From SUG1106 sp051883095 (lineage in GTDB: Bacteria; Bacillota; Clostridia; Peptostreptococcales; Anaerovoracaceae): a DNA stretch of 64,000 nucleotides. Positions 35,497-43,266 of the stretch are shown piece by piece (the stretch's first letter is position 1; every line of letters starts with the position of its first letter). The position numbers and the translations under genes were made by a program. Under the pieces are notes generated by a model. That model saw only the letters and a list, made by a program, of their open reading frames with translations, made no database searches and was not told where the DNA came from. The DNA lies in the NCBI GenBank assembly GCA_051883095.1, contig JBJETB010000090.1:45723-109722 (forward strand), in the 5' to 3' direction.

Positions 35497-36681
35497 TTAG
35501 TCCTGTGGCTGATATTTTTCTAACAGATTGTACTTGCTATCTGAAATCTTTAAAATTGCAACTGTTTTGTTATGAGGATTATGAGTATCTTTTTCCATTG
35601 AGAAATTATCATCAGCAAATAATTTTACATTCTTCGCATTCTCAAGAGCTTCCTTGATAGCCGGTCCCTCAAAACTTCCTGCTTCATTTACAGCATGTTC
35701 AAGAAGCTTCATTGCATCCAAAGTATAAGCCACATATACGTTTGCAGACTGCCCTGGGTGTTTCTCAGCAAATTCTTTATTGTACGCCGCAAGAACCGGG
35801 TCATCATCAGATACTCCAGATGTCATATAAGAACCTTCCAGCTGCTTTCCTGCAATTTCCAAAAGTTCTTCTGAATATACACCATCACCAATTAAGAACT
35901 TAAAATTCAATCCTAAATCTTCAGCTTGCTGCGCCATAAGCACAACGTCCTTATAATATGTAGCTGGCACAAGAAGAGCTTCAGCTCCTGCTTTTCCTGC
36001 TTCTGTCAACTGTGCTCTAAATTCAACATCATTTAGCTGATAATTAAGTTTAGCAACAATTTCGCCGCCATTTTCTGTAAAGGCATCCGTAAACATAGCA
36101 GATAATGCTTCAGTATACGGATCTCCTATAGCAGCAAGAATTGCTACTTTTTTTATGTTAGCTTTAGTAGCTGCAAATGAACCGAGTGCTCGTCCTTGAT
36201 ATTCATCGATGAAACATACTCTGAACATATAAGGGTATACTTCATTTGTAGTCGTATCAACAGTTACAGCTACATTAGTCGCTGATGTAGCAATAACAGG
36301 AACTTCTGCTTCATTAGCTAAAGGAATCATTGGCATTGCAGCTTGTGAACCACTTGGACCAAGGATAGCAAACGCATTATCCTGCTGGATCAGCTTATTA
36401 GTAGCATTAACTGATTCTGTAGAAGGGTCTTTTGAATAATCATAAGTTACAACTTTTATCTGCTTTCCTAAAAGACCACCATTTTCATTCAACTCTGCAA
36501 CATAGTCTTCTAACGCAAGCTTAGCTGCTTGTCCAACATATGCCTGATCTCCTCCAAGGTATGTAATGAAACCAAGATTCATTACATCATCATCTGAAGA
36601 ACCTCCACAAGCACAGAATGTGAATAATAAACTTAAACACATAATAATGGCTATAACTTTCTTACCAAGCTTAGTTTTCAT
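35497..36681 (-). CDS. Substrate-binding lipoprotein of the branched-chain-type ABC transporter
   Basis: A 394-residue periplasmic-binding-fold protein (LivK/Peripla_BP_6 type) with a basic N-terminus, a hydrophobic stretch and a lipobox-like FCACGGSS, so it is anchored outside the membrane. It has GLGFITYLGGD-like start (LGFITYLGGDQAYVG) and PSGSQAAMPMIPLANEA. The start at 36681 is chosen for the GAGGAGG site directly upstream. Specificity is unknown; the neighbouring guanidino-hydrolase suggests a nitrogen-rich amino acid. It is preceded by that hydrolase gene in the same operon. Confidence 0.9.
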   Translation of the reverse strand: MKTKLGKKVIAIIMCLSLLFTFCACGGSSDDDVMNLGFITYLGGDQAYVGQAAKLALEDYVAELNENGGLLGKQIKVVTYDYSKDPSTESVNATNKLIQQDNAFAILGPSGSQAAMPMIPLANEAEVPVIATSATNVAVTVDTTTNEVYPYMFRVCFIDEYQGRALGSFAATKANIKKVAILAAIGDPYTEALSAMFTDAFTENGGEIVAKLNYQLNDVEFRAQLTEAGKAGAEALLVPATYYKDVVLMAQQAEDLGLNFKFLIGDGVYSEELLEIAGKQLEGSYMTSGVSDDDPVLAAYNKEFAEKHPGQSANVYVAYTLDAMKLLEHAVNEAGSFEGPAIKEALENAKNVKLFADDNFSMEKDTHNPHNKTVAILKISDSKYNLLEKYQPQD

Positions 36682-36728
36682 AACTTTTTCCTCCTCGTAT
36701 TTCATTATGTGCATAAAATAAATAATGA

Positions 36729-37682
36729 TTATCCTCTCTTAAGAAATGCTGTACAACAATGCATAGCACCATAGCCCTTAAGAACTTCTGAAAAATCAAC
36801 CGGAATAACCTTAATGCCTGCTTTTTCAAGCACTTCTCTGGATCTTGGATTGCCGTCGCACTGTACAATGAGGCCTGGCTTAATTGCTACAAAGTTTATT
36901 GCGGCTGTAAGCTTAGCTTCTGTTCTAGATGGGCATTCCAGTAATCTAATTCCCTTTTTCTTTAAAGCGTCACATACATCATAAGGAACCTGCGCTGCAA
37001 AAATCATTGCGGTATCTTCACTTGCAAAATTAAGTAAACCATCGATATGTGCATGACCATAAGGAATCTGCATCCAGATAATGTTATCAACGCCCTGTCT
37101 TCTCAGTTCGTATTCAAGCTGTTCAGCGCCTGAACGGTTTGTTCTGGAACCGGTAGAAATGATACAGGTATGTCTGTCAACCCACATTGCATTAGCACCT
37201 TCCAGTCTGCCATCACAATTAATTGTACGTATAATAGGCACTCCTAAATCTGCCAGTTTTTTAGCCACATAACGTTCTTCTCCACGTCTTGCTGCCATAC
37301 CTGGACGAGTTACAATTGCACCCTCAGGAGTCATAAAGCAAAGATCTCTACAAAAGATCGCATTTGGTCTGTCTTCTCTCTGTTCTTCGACATAATGAAC
37401 CCTAACTCCGTTGTCTCTGTAAATCTGTGCTAACGCATCATGCTGTGCTCTAAATTTTTCAGGATCAATAGGTGCAAAGAACCTTGAAGCCTGCCAATCG
37501 AAGTTTTCTACCTCCTTGCCCGGTCTACGCATAAGGCAGTCTTTCAGATCAAGGCATTCTGAATATACACCCCAATCACCCCAGTAGAGAGGCATGTCTT
37601 CCTCAAATCCGGTTTCTTTAGGAAACCAGCGTTCTCCATCAAGTGCATCAATATCAAGTTGCAGCTGTTTTTCATAATCCAT
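36729..37682 (-). CDS. Guanidino-group hydrolase / amidinotransferase-superfamily protein (arginine deiminase- or DDAH-like)
   Basis: A 317-residue member of the pentein (amidinotransferase) fold that acts on guanidino groups through a Cys. Visible catalytic elements are FCRDLCF (about 110-116), EGANAMW (161-167), HIDG (212-215) and the terminal GAMHCCTAF with the nucleophilic Cys at about 309. It is not a close match to arginine deiminase (about 410 residues), and its size suits dimethylargininase/citrullinase-like enzymes. It is the first gene after a near-perfect sigma-54 promoter and precedes an amino-acid-type ABC importer. Arginine or a derivative as substrate is a reasonable inference. 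Confidence 0.8.
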   Translation of the reverse strand: MDYEKQLQLDIDALDGERWFPKETGFEEDMPLYWGDWGVYSECLDLKDCLMRRPGKEVENFDWQASRFFAPIDPEKFRAQHDALAQIYRDNGVRVHYVEEQREDRPNAIFCRDLCFMTPEGAIVTRPGMAARRGEERYVAKKLADLGVPIIRTINCDGRLEGANAMWVDRHTCIISTGSRTNRSGAEQLEYELRRQGVDNIIWMQIPYGHAHIDGLLNFASEDTAMIFAAQVPYDVCDALKKKGIRLLECPSRTEAKLTAAINFVAIKPGLIVQCDGNPRSREVLEKAGIKVIPVDFSEVLKGYGAMHCCTAFLKRG

Positions 37683-37731
37683 TTTAATTATCCTCCTTAT
37701 TGCAGTAATTCATTTGGTAACATTTAATTAC

Positions 37732-37746
37732 GCAATATTTGTGCCA
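37732..37746 (-). promoter_or_regulatory. Sigma-54 (-24/-12) promoter of the guanidino-hydrolase/ABC operon
   Basis: On the minus strand TGGCACAAATATTGC matches the consensus TGGCACG-N4-TTGCW with exact GG-GC spacing. It lies about 50 bp ahead of the start at 37682, which has its own AAGGAGGA site. Together with rpoN and the adjacent activator gene this is strong evidence for sigma-54 control. Confidence 0.85.
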
Positions 37747-37792
37747 TTTTTTAATAAGAAATTAGCCTTTTTTTCCCTCAAAAATTAGCAGA

Positions 37793-37833
37793 AGTAAAAA
37801 AATTTTCCGATTATTCGGAAAGATTTTTTTACT
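37793..37833. promoter_or_regulatory. Inverted repeat between activator gene and sigma-54 promoter (activator site and/or terminator)
   Basis: TTTTCCGA-TTAT-TCGGAAA is the core of a near-palindrome flanked by A7 and T7 runs. Read on the minus strand it is a stem followed by seven Ts, just after the activator stop at 37845, so it can be a terminator. Its centre is about 93 bp upstream of the likely transcription start, the usual place of a sigma-54 activator site. Both roles are possible. Confidence 0.55.
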
Positions 37834-37844
37834 CAAAAAAATTT

Positions 37845-39230
37845 TTACTTTTTTCGCAAAGTATATTTATCTATTTTATAATTTAAAGATTGTTTTGAAA
37901 TTCCTAATTTTTTTGCTGCTTCCGAAAGATTCGAAGAACTGTCAAGAGAAACACTTATCAAATTTTTCTCATACTCCTCAACTAAATCAGTCAATGTTTT
38001 TCCACTATCTTCCCCGAAAATTGCCTTCGGATGTATATCTTGCAACTCTTTTTCATAATCTTTTTTTATATAATCAGGAATATCTTTCATTTCAATCATG
38101 CGAGAACTACACATATTAAATGCACCTTCGATACAGTTTTTAAGTTCTCTAACATTTCCTGGCCAGGAATACTCTGCAAATAGTTCCTCCACATCATATG
38201 TTATCCCCATTACTTTGCGATTTAATAAATCATTAAATTTATGTATATAATGCTCCGTTATATAAAAGATATCTGCCCTTCGTTCTCTGAGACTAGGAAT
38301 ATTAAGTGTCACTACTCCTAACCTATAAAAAAGATCCTCTCTAAGTGTCCCCTCCTGTACACACTGCCTAGGCTCCTTATTGACAGCTGCTATAATTTTA
38401 ATGTTAAAGCTTTTAGGCTGAAAACTGCCTATTCTGGTTGCTTTCTTTTCCTCTAGTGCTTTTAGGATTTTGGCTTGTAACGGTAGACTCATTGAATTAA
38501 TTTCATCGAGAAACAAAGTCCCCCCATCTGCAATTTCAAATAACCCCGGTCTATCTATGGCATCTGTATAACTCCCTTTACATGTACCAAATAAAATCCC
38601 TTCCAAAAGATTATCCGGAATGGCGGCACAGTTTTGAGAAATAAATTTCTGCTTTGTACGTGAGCTGCTGGAATGAATCGATTGAGCAACGAGTTCTTTT
38701 CCTGTACCAGTTTCTCCATAAATGAGCACAGTAGATTCCGTTTGTGCACTTTTTAGGATTTTATCTTTAAGTTCTGTCATACTATGAGAAACCGTTATAA
38801 TATCATCAATCGTATATAATCGAGCACCAACTTTTTTTTCATTTTGAGGCACAATTGTGATTTTTTGTCTTTCATATGGATATTCTTGATAAGTGGAAAA
38901 TTCAACAACTCCAACCATTTTACCTTCTTCATAAATTGGCAAAGTCGTATTAAAAGCTTTAATTGGTTTTCGATTATATGCACCAAGAATCTGGAGTTCA
39001 TTAAAAATAGGCACGCCTGTATTGATAACTCTCATAATGCTACTTTCTGAGGGTTTTAAATTGCGATGTATTTCCAAAATACTTCTCCCAATAACTTCCT
39101 GTTCCCGTAAGTCATTTACATCAGGCCTGAAGTTTGAGTAATACACGACAATCGCGTTCATATCCGTAACTATAATTCCATCTACAATATTACTTATAGC
39201 CACAATTTGTTCAATTTGATTTCTGTTCAT
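37845..39230 (-). CDS. Sigma-54-dependent transcriptional activator, RocR/PrdR-like (PAS-AAA-Fis)
   Basis: The 461 residues comprise an N-terminal PAS sensor (about 10-110: NIVDGIIVTDMNAIVVYYSN), and the AAA+ domain with Walker A GETGTGKE (about 172) and Walker B GGTLFLDEIN. The sigma-54-contact loop reads GSYTDAIDRPGLFE, where most activators have GAFTGA; Tyr and Asp variants are known in RocR-like proteins. A Fis-type helix-turn-helix (SEAAKKLGISKQSLNYKI) ends the protein. RocR-like factors control arginine, ornithine and proline catabolism, consistent with the guanidino-hydrolase on one side and proC on the other. Confidence 0.92.
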   Translation of the reverse strand: MNRNQIEQIVAISNIVDGIIVTDMNAIVVYYSNFRPDVNDLREQEVIGRSILEIHRNLKPSESSIMRVINTGVPIFNELQILGAYNRKPIKAFNTTLPIYEEGKMVGVVEFSTYQEYPYERQKITIVPQNEKKVGARLYTIDDIITVSHSMTELKDKILKSAQTESTVLIYGETGTGKELVAQSIHSSSSRTKQKFISQNCAAIPDNLLEGILFGTCKGSYTDAIDRPGLFEIADGGTLFLDEINSMSLPLQAKILKALEEKKATRIGSFQPKSFNIKIIAAVNKEPRQCVQEGTLREDLFYRLGVVTLNIPSLRERRADIFYITEHYIHKFNDLLNRKVMGITYDVEELFAEYSWPGNVRELKNCIEGAFNMCSSRMIEMKDIPDYIKKDYEKELQDIHPKAIFGEDSGKTLTDLVEEYEKNLISVSLDSSSNLSEAAKKLGISKQSLNYKIDKYTLRKK

Positions 39231-39244
39231 CTCAATGGTATCCT

Positions 39245-40579
39245 TTACGTTAACAAATTACTTATATTTTTCTTTATTGTTATGTATCTTAATAACAAAA
39301 ATTTCACAACTTGATCCAACGCAATACAAATCCAAATACATTCTAATGGCGCCTTGATTATGCTAGCAGACAAAAAAGCTAGCGGCACTCTCACACCCCA
39401 TGTGCCAATGAGTTGTACTAAAAAAGGCCAATTTTTATAGTTTGCTGATCTTAGTATTCCACCATATATTTTTATCAGATTTTGAGGAATCTGTATCAAC
39501 CCCATTAATAAAATATATTTTGTCCCTATGGCAATCAAATTTTCCTTATCCGTAAATAAACTCATAAATTGCCCTGGTAAAAGCAACAATAATAATGACG
39601 TTATAATACTTATTAATGTACATATTCGAATGAGTTCTTTTTTTGATATTTCAAACAATTCTCTATCTTTTATTGCAATAGCTTTTGAAATTAAATACGT
39701 TGCTGCCACTGTAAAACCGATTGCCGGAATTTCAGTTAAATATTCTGCTTGAACGCCTAATTGATATGCTGCAAATGGAGCTTGCCCATAAGATAAAATC
39801 AACCTCGACAGTATTATTGTAGCTATTTGCCACATCACATATTCTCCAAAATTCGGTAACGCAACGGATAATACTTCTAAACTGAAATTCTTTTTTTCGC
39901 CAAAACTCCCTTTTTCATAAAATAAACCATATTTTTTGCTAAAAATCATAAACAACCCAATGATACACCCAATCGCTCTAGATATAACCAAACTTAAAGC
40001 GGCTCCTTTGTACCCCATTTGTGGTATACCTAAATGACCATAAATAAGGGTATAGCATAAAAACAAATTAATAATGTTTACAATTATCGCAATTACTACC
40101 GGCGTTTTTGTGTTACCATTACCCTGAAATACAGAAGAAGTTACAACCATAATCCCCCAAAACGGTAAACAAAAAACTAATAGTTTCAGATAATCCTTCG
40201 ACCATATAATCAGTTCTTTATCTTCTGTAAACATGCTAACAAAAAAATCTGGTACCACAAACATGACAATTCCACATGTGCATGTAATTACCAATAACGA
40301 GCATATCCCAAATAAATATAGATTTTTACATTCTGCAATTTTTCCTTGGGCAAATCGTTTTGCAGAAGAAATCACCATCGCTGTTCCGAACCCTCTAATC
40401 ATACAAAAAACCAAATCTACCACTTTGCTTCCGATGCCTTGAGCCGAAATATCAATTTCAGAAAGATGTCCCACCATAGCAGTAGCAACCATATTAGTAA
40501 ACAGCTGTAGAAAACTCTCTAAAACTAAAGGAAGCATTAAAATAACGATTTGTTTTCTTACTTCTTTCGTTTCATACAT
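39245..40579 (-). CDS. MATE-family efflux transporter
   Basis: A 444-residue membrane protein with about 12 hydrophobic helices. It starts with a basic segment and LPLVLESFLQLFTNMVATAMVG, typical of the NorM/DinF fold, and has a second repeat half from about residue 230. The start at 40579 is preferred, with GAAGGTG upstream; it lies one base past the proC stop, so translation is coupled. It probably exports an organic cation or a pathway by-product. It lies in the sigma-54-driven proC-MATE-activator unit. Confidence 0.88.
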   Translation of the reverse strand: MYETKEVRKQIVILMLPLVLESFLQLFTNMVATAMVGHLSEIDISAQGIGSKVVDLVFCMIRGFGTAMVISSAKRFAQGKIAECKNLYLFGICSLLVITCTCGIVMFVVPDFFVSMFTEDKELIIWSKDYLKLLVFCLPFWGIMVVTSSVFQGNGNTKTPVVIAIIVNIINLFLCYTLIYGHLGIPQMGYKGAALSLVISRAIGCIIGLFMIFSKKYGLFYEKGSFGEKKNFSLEVLSVALPNFGEYVMWQIATIILSRLILSYGQAPFAAYQLGVQAEYLTEIPAIGFTVAATYLISKAIAIKDRELFEISKKELIRICTLISIITSLLLLLLPGQFMSLFTDKENLIAIGTKYILLMGLIQIPQNLIKIYGGILRSANYKNWPFLVQLIGTWGVRVPLAFLSASIIKAPLECIWICIALDQVVKFLLLRYITIKKNISNLLT

Positions 40580-40580
40580 T

Positions 40581-41399
40581 TTAATTACACCTTCTACCAT
40601 CTGATTCTAATGATTTTGCTTTATTAAAAGCAGCAATAATAGATTTCATATACCCCGATGAAACACCTTCTTCTTGCAATACTTTAAGTCCTTCTATTGT
40701 TATTCCTCCTGGCGAACACATTTCTAAAACTTTTGAAAAAGGAAATGCCCCTGTTTTCTCAATATTTTTCGCGGCACCAATCATATTGTCCAAAACCATC
40801 GACTGTGCCATTTCCCTAGAAAAACCAAGGTATATACCTGCGTCAATTAAATACTCTATCGTATTATATATCCACATTGGTCCAGAACAACTAAATGCCG
40901 TAAATTCACTGAACTTTTTTTCTTCAATATATATGTACCGTCCAATCCCTTCTAAAATCTTTTCAGCAATTTTACATTCATCGTTTTTCATATTTGAATT
41001 CACACAAATTGCACTATATCCCTCTTTAACTTCCACTAACGTATTAGGCATAGTTCTAACTATTTTTTTATTTTTTCCAAACATATTCTCCATTGATTCA
41101 ATAGTCAGTCCTGCAACAATAGAAATTAAAATTGCATCATCTCTCATATATTGTTTTATTTTAGATGATACTTTAAAAACTTGATCGGGTAATACAGCCA
41201 AAATAATAACATCCGCACCAGCTATAGCCTTATCCCCATAAATACAAGCATTAATTCTATATTTACTTTTTAAATCATTTATCTTTTTATCAGAAGTAAT
41301 AATTGCAGTGATATCCTTTGGCTCAGCAATTTTTTCTTTTAATATTCCTTTCAGAATACTTGTCCCCATAATTCCACAACCTATAAAAGCAATTTTCAA
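40581..41399 (-). CDS. proC: Pyrroline-5-carboxylate reductase family protein
   Basis: It reduces pyrroline-5-carboxylate to proline with NAD(P)H. The 272 residues start with the Rossmann motif IAFIGCGIMGTSILKGIL. The C-terminal dimer domain has FTAFSCSGPMWIYN-type sequence and CSPGGITIEGLKVLQEEG (the P5CR signature region). It has its own sigma-54 promoter, unusual for a biosynthetic proC, so a catabolic role (disposing of P5C from arginine/ornithine as proline) is likely. A related imine reductase activity cannot be excluded. Confidence 0.85.
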   Translation of the reverse strand: MKIAFIGCGIMGTSILKGILKEKIAEPKDITAIITSDKKINDLKSKYRINACIYGDKAIAGADVIILAVLPDQVFKVSSKIKQYMRDDAILISIVAGLTIESMENMFGKNKKIVRTMPNTLVEVKEGYSAICVNSNMKNDECKIAEKILEGIGRYIYIEEKKFSEFTAFSCSGPMWIYNTIEYLIDAGIYLGFSREMAQSMVLDNMIGAAKNIEKTGAFPFSKVLEMCSPGGITIEGLKVLQEEGVSSGYMKSIIAAFNKAKSLESDGRRCN

Positions 41400-41440
41400 T
41401 TCTGTACCTCCTTATAAATACATTCTTGCTATATGTAAGT

Positions 41441-41456
41441 TGCAAAAACTATGCCA
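41441..41456 (-). promoter_or_regulatory. Sigma-54 (-24/-12) promoter of proC-MATE-activator
   Basis: On the minus strand TGGCATAGTTTTTGCA fits TGGCACG-N4-TTGCW with correct spacing; the -24 box differs by one base. It is about 45 bp ahead of the proC start, which has an AAGGAGG site. The activator gene is the third gene of this unit, implying autoregulation. Confidence 0.8.
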
Positions 41457-41504
41457 TATGATTGTCTTTAAAAATTATGGCGCTCTAAATTATCTACTTT
41501 TTAA

Positions 41505-41574
41505 ATAGGGTAGAGTGAGAGTTTCCTCTCGCCCTCCCATTGCACCGTACGTACGGGTCTCGTATACGGCGCTA
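41505..41574 (-). mobile_element. Relic of the 3' end of a group II intron (domains V and VI)
   Basis: On the minus strand 41572 to 41542 reads as a 31-nt domain V: an 8-bp lower stem starting GCGCCGTA and closing with TACGGTGC, a two-base bulge (CG) on the 3' side, and a short capped upper stem. The catalytic triad position reads CGC. It is followed by a domain VI-like hairpin (GGGCGAGAGGAAACTCTCAC) and CTACCCTAT, an intron-like 3' end. No intron ORF or 5' domains are present. The rest of the 41400-41723 gap holds only the proC promoter and the rpe hairpin. Confidence 0.6.
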
Positions 41575-41680
41575 CATCAATATAGAATCAAATGTTACTT
41601 ATATCCCAATAATACTCATGAAAGCGGATATTGTTACCTATTTCCTAATATGTTCCAACCTTTTCATGGCTCAATATCGA

Positions 41681-41721
41681 AAGAACACTATTAGCTATAA
41701 TCATAGCCTCTAGTGCTCTTC
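41681..41721 (-). terminator. Terminator-like hairpin after rpe
   Basis: AGAACACTA (41682-41690) pairs with TAGTGCTCT (41711-41719), with an inner stem TTAGCTAT/ATAGCC. It begins 3 bases after the rpe stop. A sister copy is found after the PBP gene at 22671-22709. Confidence 0.6.
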
Positions 41722-41723
41722 TT

Positions 41724-42371
41724 TTATAAGCTCTTAAACGCCTTCACTCTCTCCGCCACGTCTTCAGCCTTGAACACCGCCGAACCGGCAACGGCCATTT
41801 CCACTCCTGCTTCCATGACCTCGCCGATATTATCAAGAGTGATACCTCCATCTATTTCTATTACAAAATCAAGCCCTTTGGTGCGCTTTATCTCCGCCAG
41901 CTCTCTGACCTTTTCCAAAGCGCCGGGTATGAACTTCTGTCCGCCGAAGCCCGGATTAACAGACATAATCAGAACCAGATCCACATCGGGAAGAATGCAC
42001 TCCAGTATAGAAACCGGTGTGGCCGGATTGATGGATACCCCTGCCTTTACTCCTTTGGATTTAATGTTCTGAATCGTTCTGTGAAGATGTACACATGCCT
42101 CCTGGTGAACAGTAATATACTCAGTCTGAGGTGTCACGAAATCATCTATATACCTGTCCGGGTTTTCAATCATGAGATGAACATCATAAGGCAGCCCTGT
42201 TTTGCCGTTGAGACATTTCATCACAGGCGCTCCGAAACTTATATTAGGAACGAAATGTCCGTCCATAACATCCACATGGATGTAGTCCGCCCCTCCCTCT
42301 TCAATTTTCTTCACATCTTCAGCCAGATGTCCGAAATCAGCTGATAGAATAGATGGTGCCAGTTTAAGCAT
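41724..42371 (-). CDS. rpe: Ribulose-phosphate 3-epimerase
   Basis: It interconverts ribulose 5-phosphate and xylulose 5-phosphate. The 215-residue TIM barrel has APSILSADF at the start, HVDVMDGHFVPNISFG with the metal/catalytic residues, DVHLMIENP, MSVNPGFGGQKF and EIDGGI with the second catalytic Asp. It is the last gene of the long minus-strand operon that starts at priA. Confidence 0.97.
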   Translation of the reverse strand: MLKLAPSILSADFGHLAEDVKKIEEGGADYIHVDVMDGHFVPNISFGAPVMKCLNGKTGLPYDVHLMIENPDRYIDDFVTPQTEYITVHQEACVHLHRTIQNIKSKGVKAGVSINPATPVSILECILPDVDLVLIMSVNPGFGGQKFIPGALEKVRELAEIKRTKGLDFVIEIDGGITLDNIGEVMEAGVEMAVAGSAVFKAEDVAERVKAFKSL

Positions 42372-42387
42372 TTCTTTCTCCTTTTAA

Positions 42388-43260
42388 TCAATACTTTCTG
42401 CGGTTCTTTATTTCTTCCATATTAGCGGAGTAAGACTCGTATCTGAGTCTGTGTATCTTTCCTTCCTTAAGAGCTTCCCTGACAGCACACTGCGGTTCCT
42501 TAAGATGCCTGCAGTTATCATAATAGCAGTCTCCTGAAAAATGTTCTATATCAGGATAATAGTGCATCAGGCTGTCTTCATCTGCCTCCATTATCTCAAA
42601 AGAGGTGAATCCCGGCGTATCGAAAATCCTTCCGCCTCCTTCTGCCTTGAATATTTCAGCATGTCTGGTGGTGTGTCTGCCTCTTTTAGTCTTTTCGCTT
42701 ATGCTGCCGGTTTCCATGTTGGCATGTGGAACGAGAGCATTGGTTATAGTAGATTTACCCACTCCTGAAGGTCCTGCAAACGCCGCCGTTTTACCTGAAA
42801 TGGCTTTTTTGAGTTCATCCATTCCCTCTCCGGTTCTGGCACTGACTGCAATAACCGGATAAATTCCATCGTATACATTTCTGTATTCATCCAGTTCATC
42901 CCGAGACACCAGGTCGCTCTTGTTTATACATATCACGGCTTCTACACCGTGCATTTCAGCCATAACCAGGAACTTGTCCACAAGAACCAGATTAGGTTTC
43001 GGCTTTGATGCGGCAAAAACCACAACGAATGTATCAACATTGACTATAGGCGGTCTGATAAACTGATTCTTTCGTGGATAAATGCTGTTAATCACACCTT
43101 TTCTGCCGGCTTCATCTATTATTTCCAGCTCCACTCTGTCACCTACAGCCAAAGTAATTCCGTCTTTTTTAAATATGCCTCTGCCTTTAGCTTCAATTAT
43201 TTCTGAGCCGGTATCAACATAGTAGAAACCGCCTATTCCTTTTACTATCAATCCTTCCAT
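42388..43260 (-). CDS. rsgA: Ribosome small subunit-dependent GTPase A
   Basis: Circularly permuted GTPase that assists late 30S maturation. The 290 residues have an N-terminal OB-fold, then the G motifs in permuted order: CINKSD (G4, about residue 120), GPSGVGKST (G1), DTPGF (G3). The C-terminal zinc motif has the ligands Cys, Cys, His, Cys in CYYDNCRHLKEPQC. It is immediately downstream of the kinase gene (6 bp). Confidence 0.97.
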   Translation of the reverse strand: MEGLIVKGIGGFYYVDTGSEIIEAKGRGIFKKDGITLAVGDRVELEIIDEAGRKGVINSIYPRKNQFIRPPIVNVDTFVVVFAASKPKPNLVLVDKFLVMAEMHGVEAVICINKSDLVSRDELDEYRNVYDGIYPVIAVSARTGEGMDELKKAISGKTAAFAGPSGVGKSTITNALVPHANMETGSISEKTKRGRHTTRHAEIFKAEGGGRIFDTPGFTSFEIMEADEDSLMHYYPDIEHFSGDCYYDNCRHLKEPQCAVREALKEGKIHRLRYESYSANMEEIKNRRKY

Positions 43261-43266
43261 GGGCAG

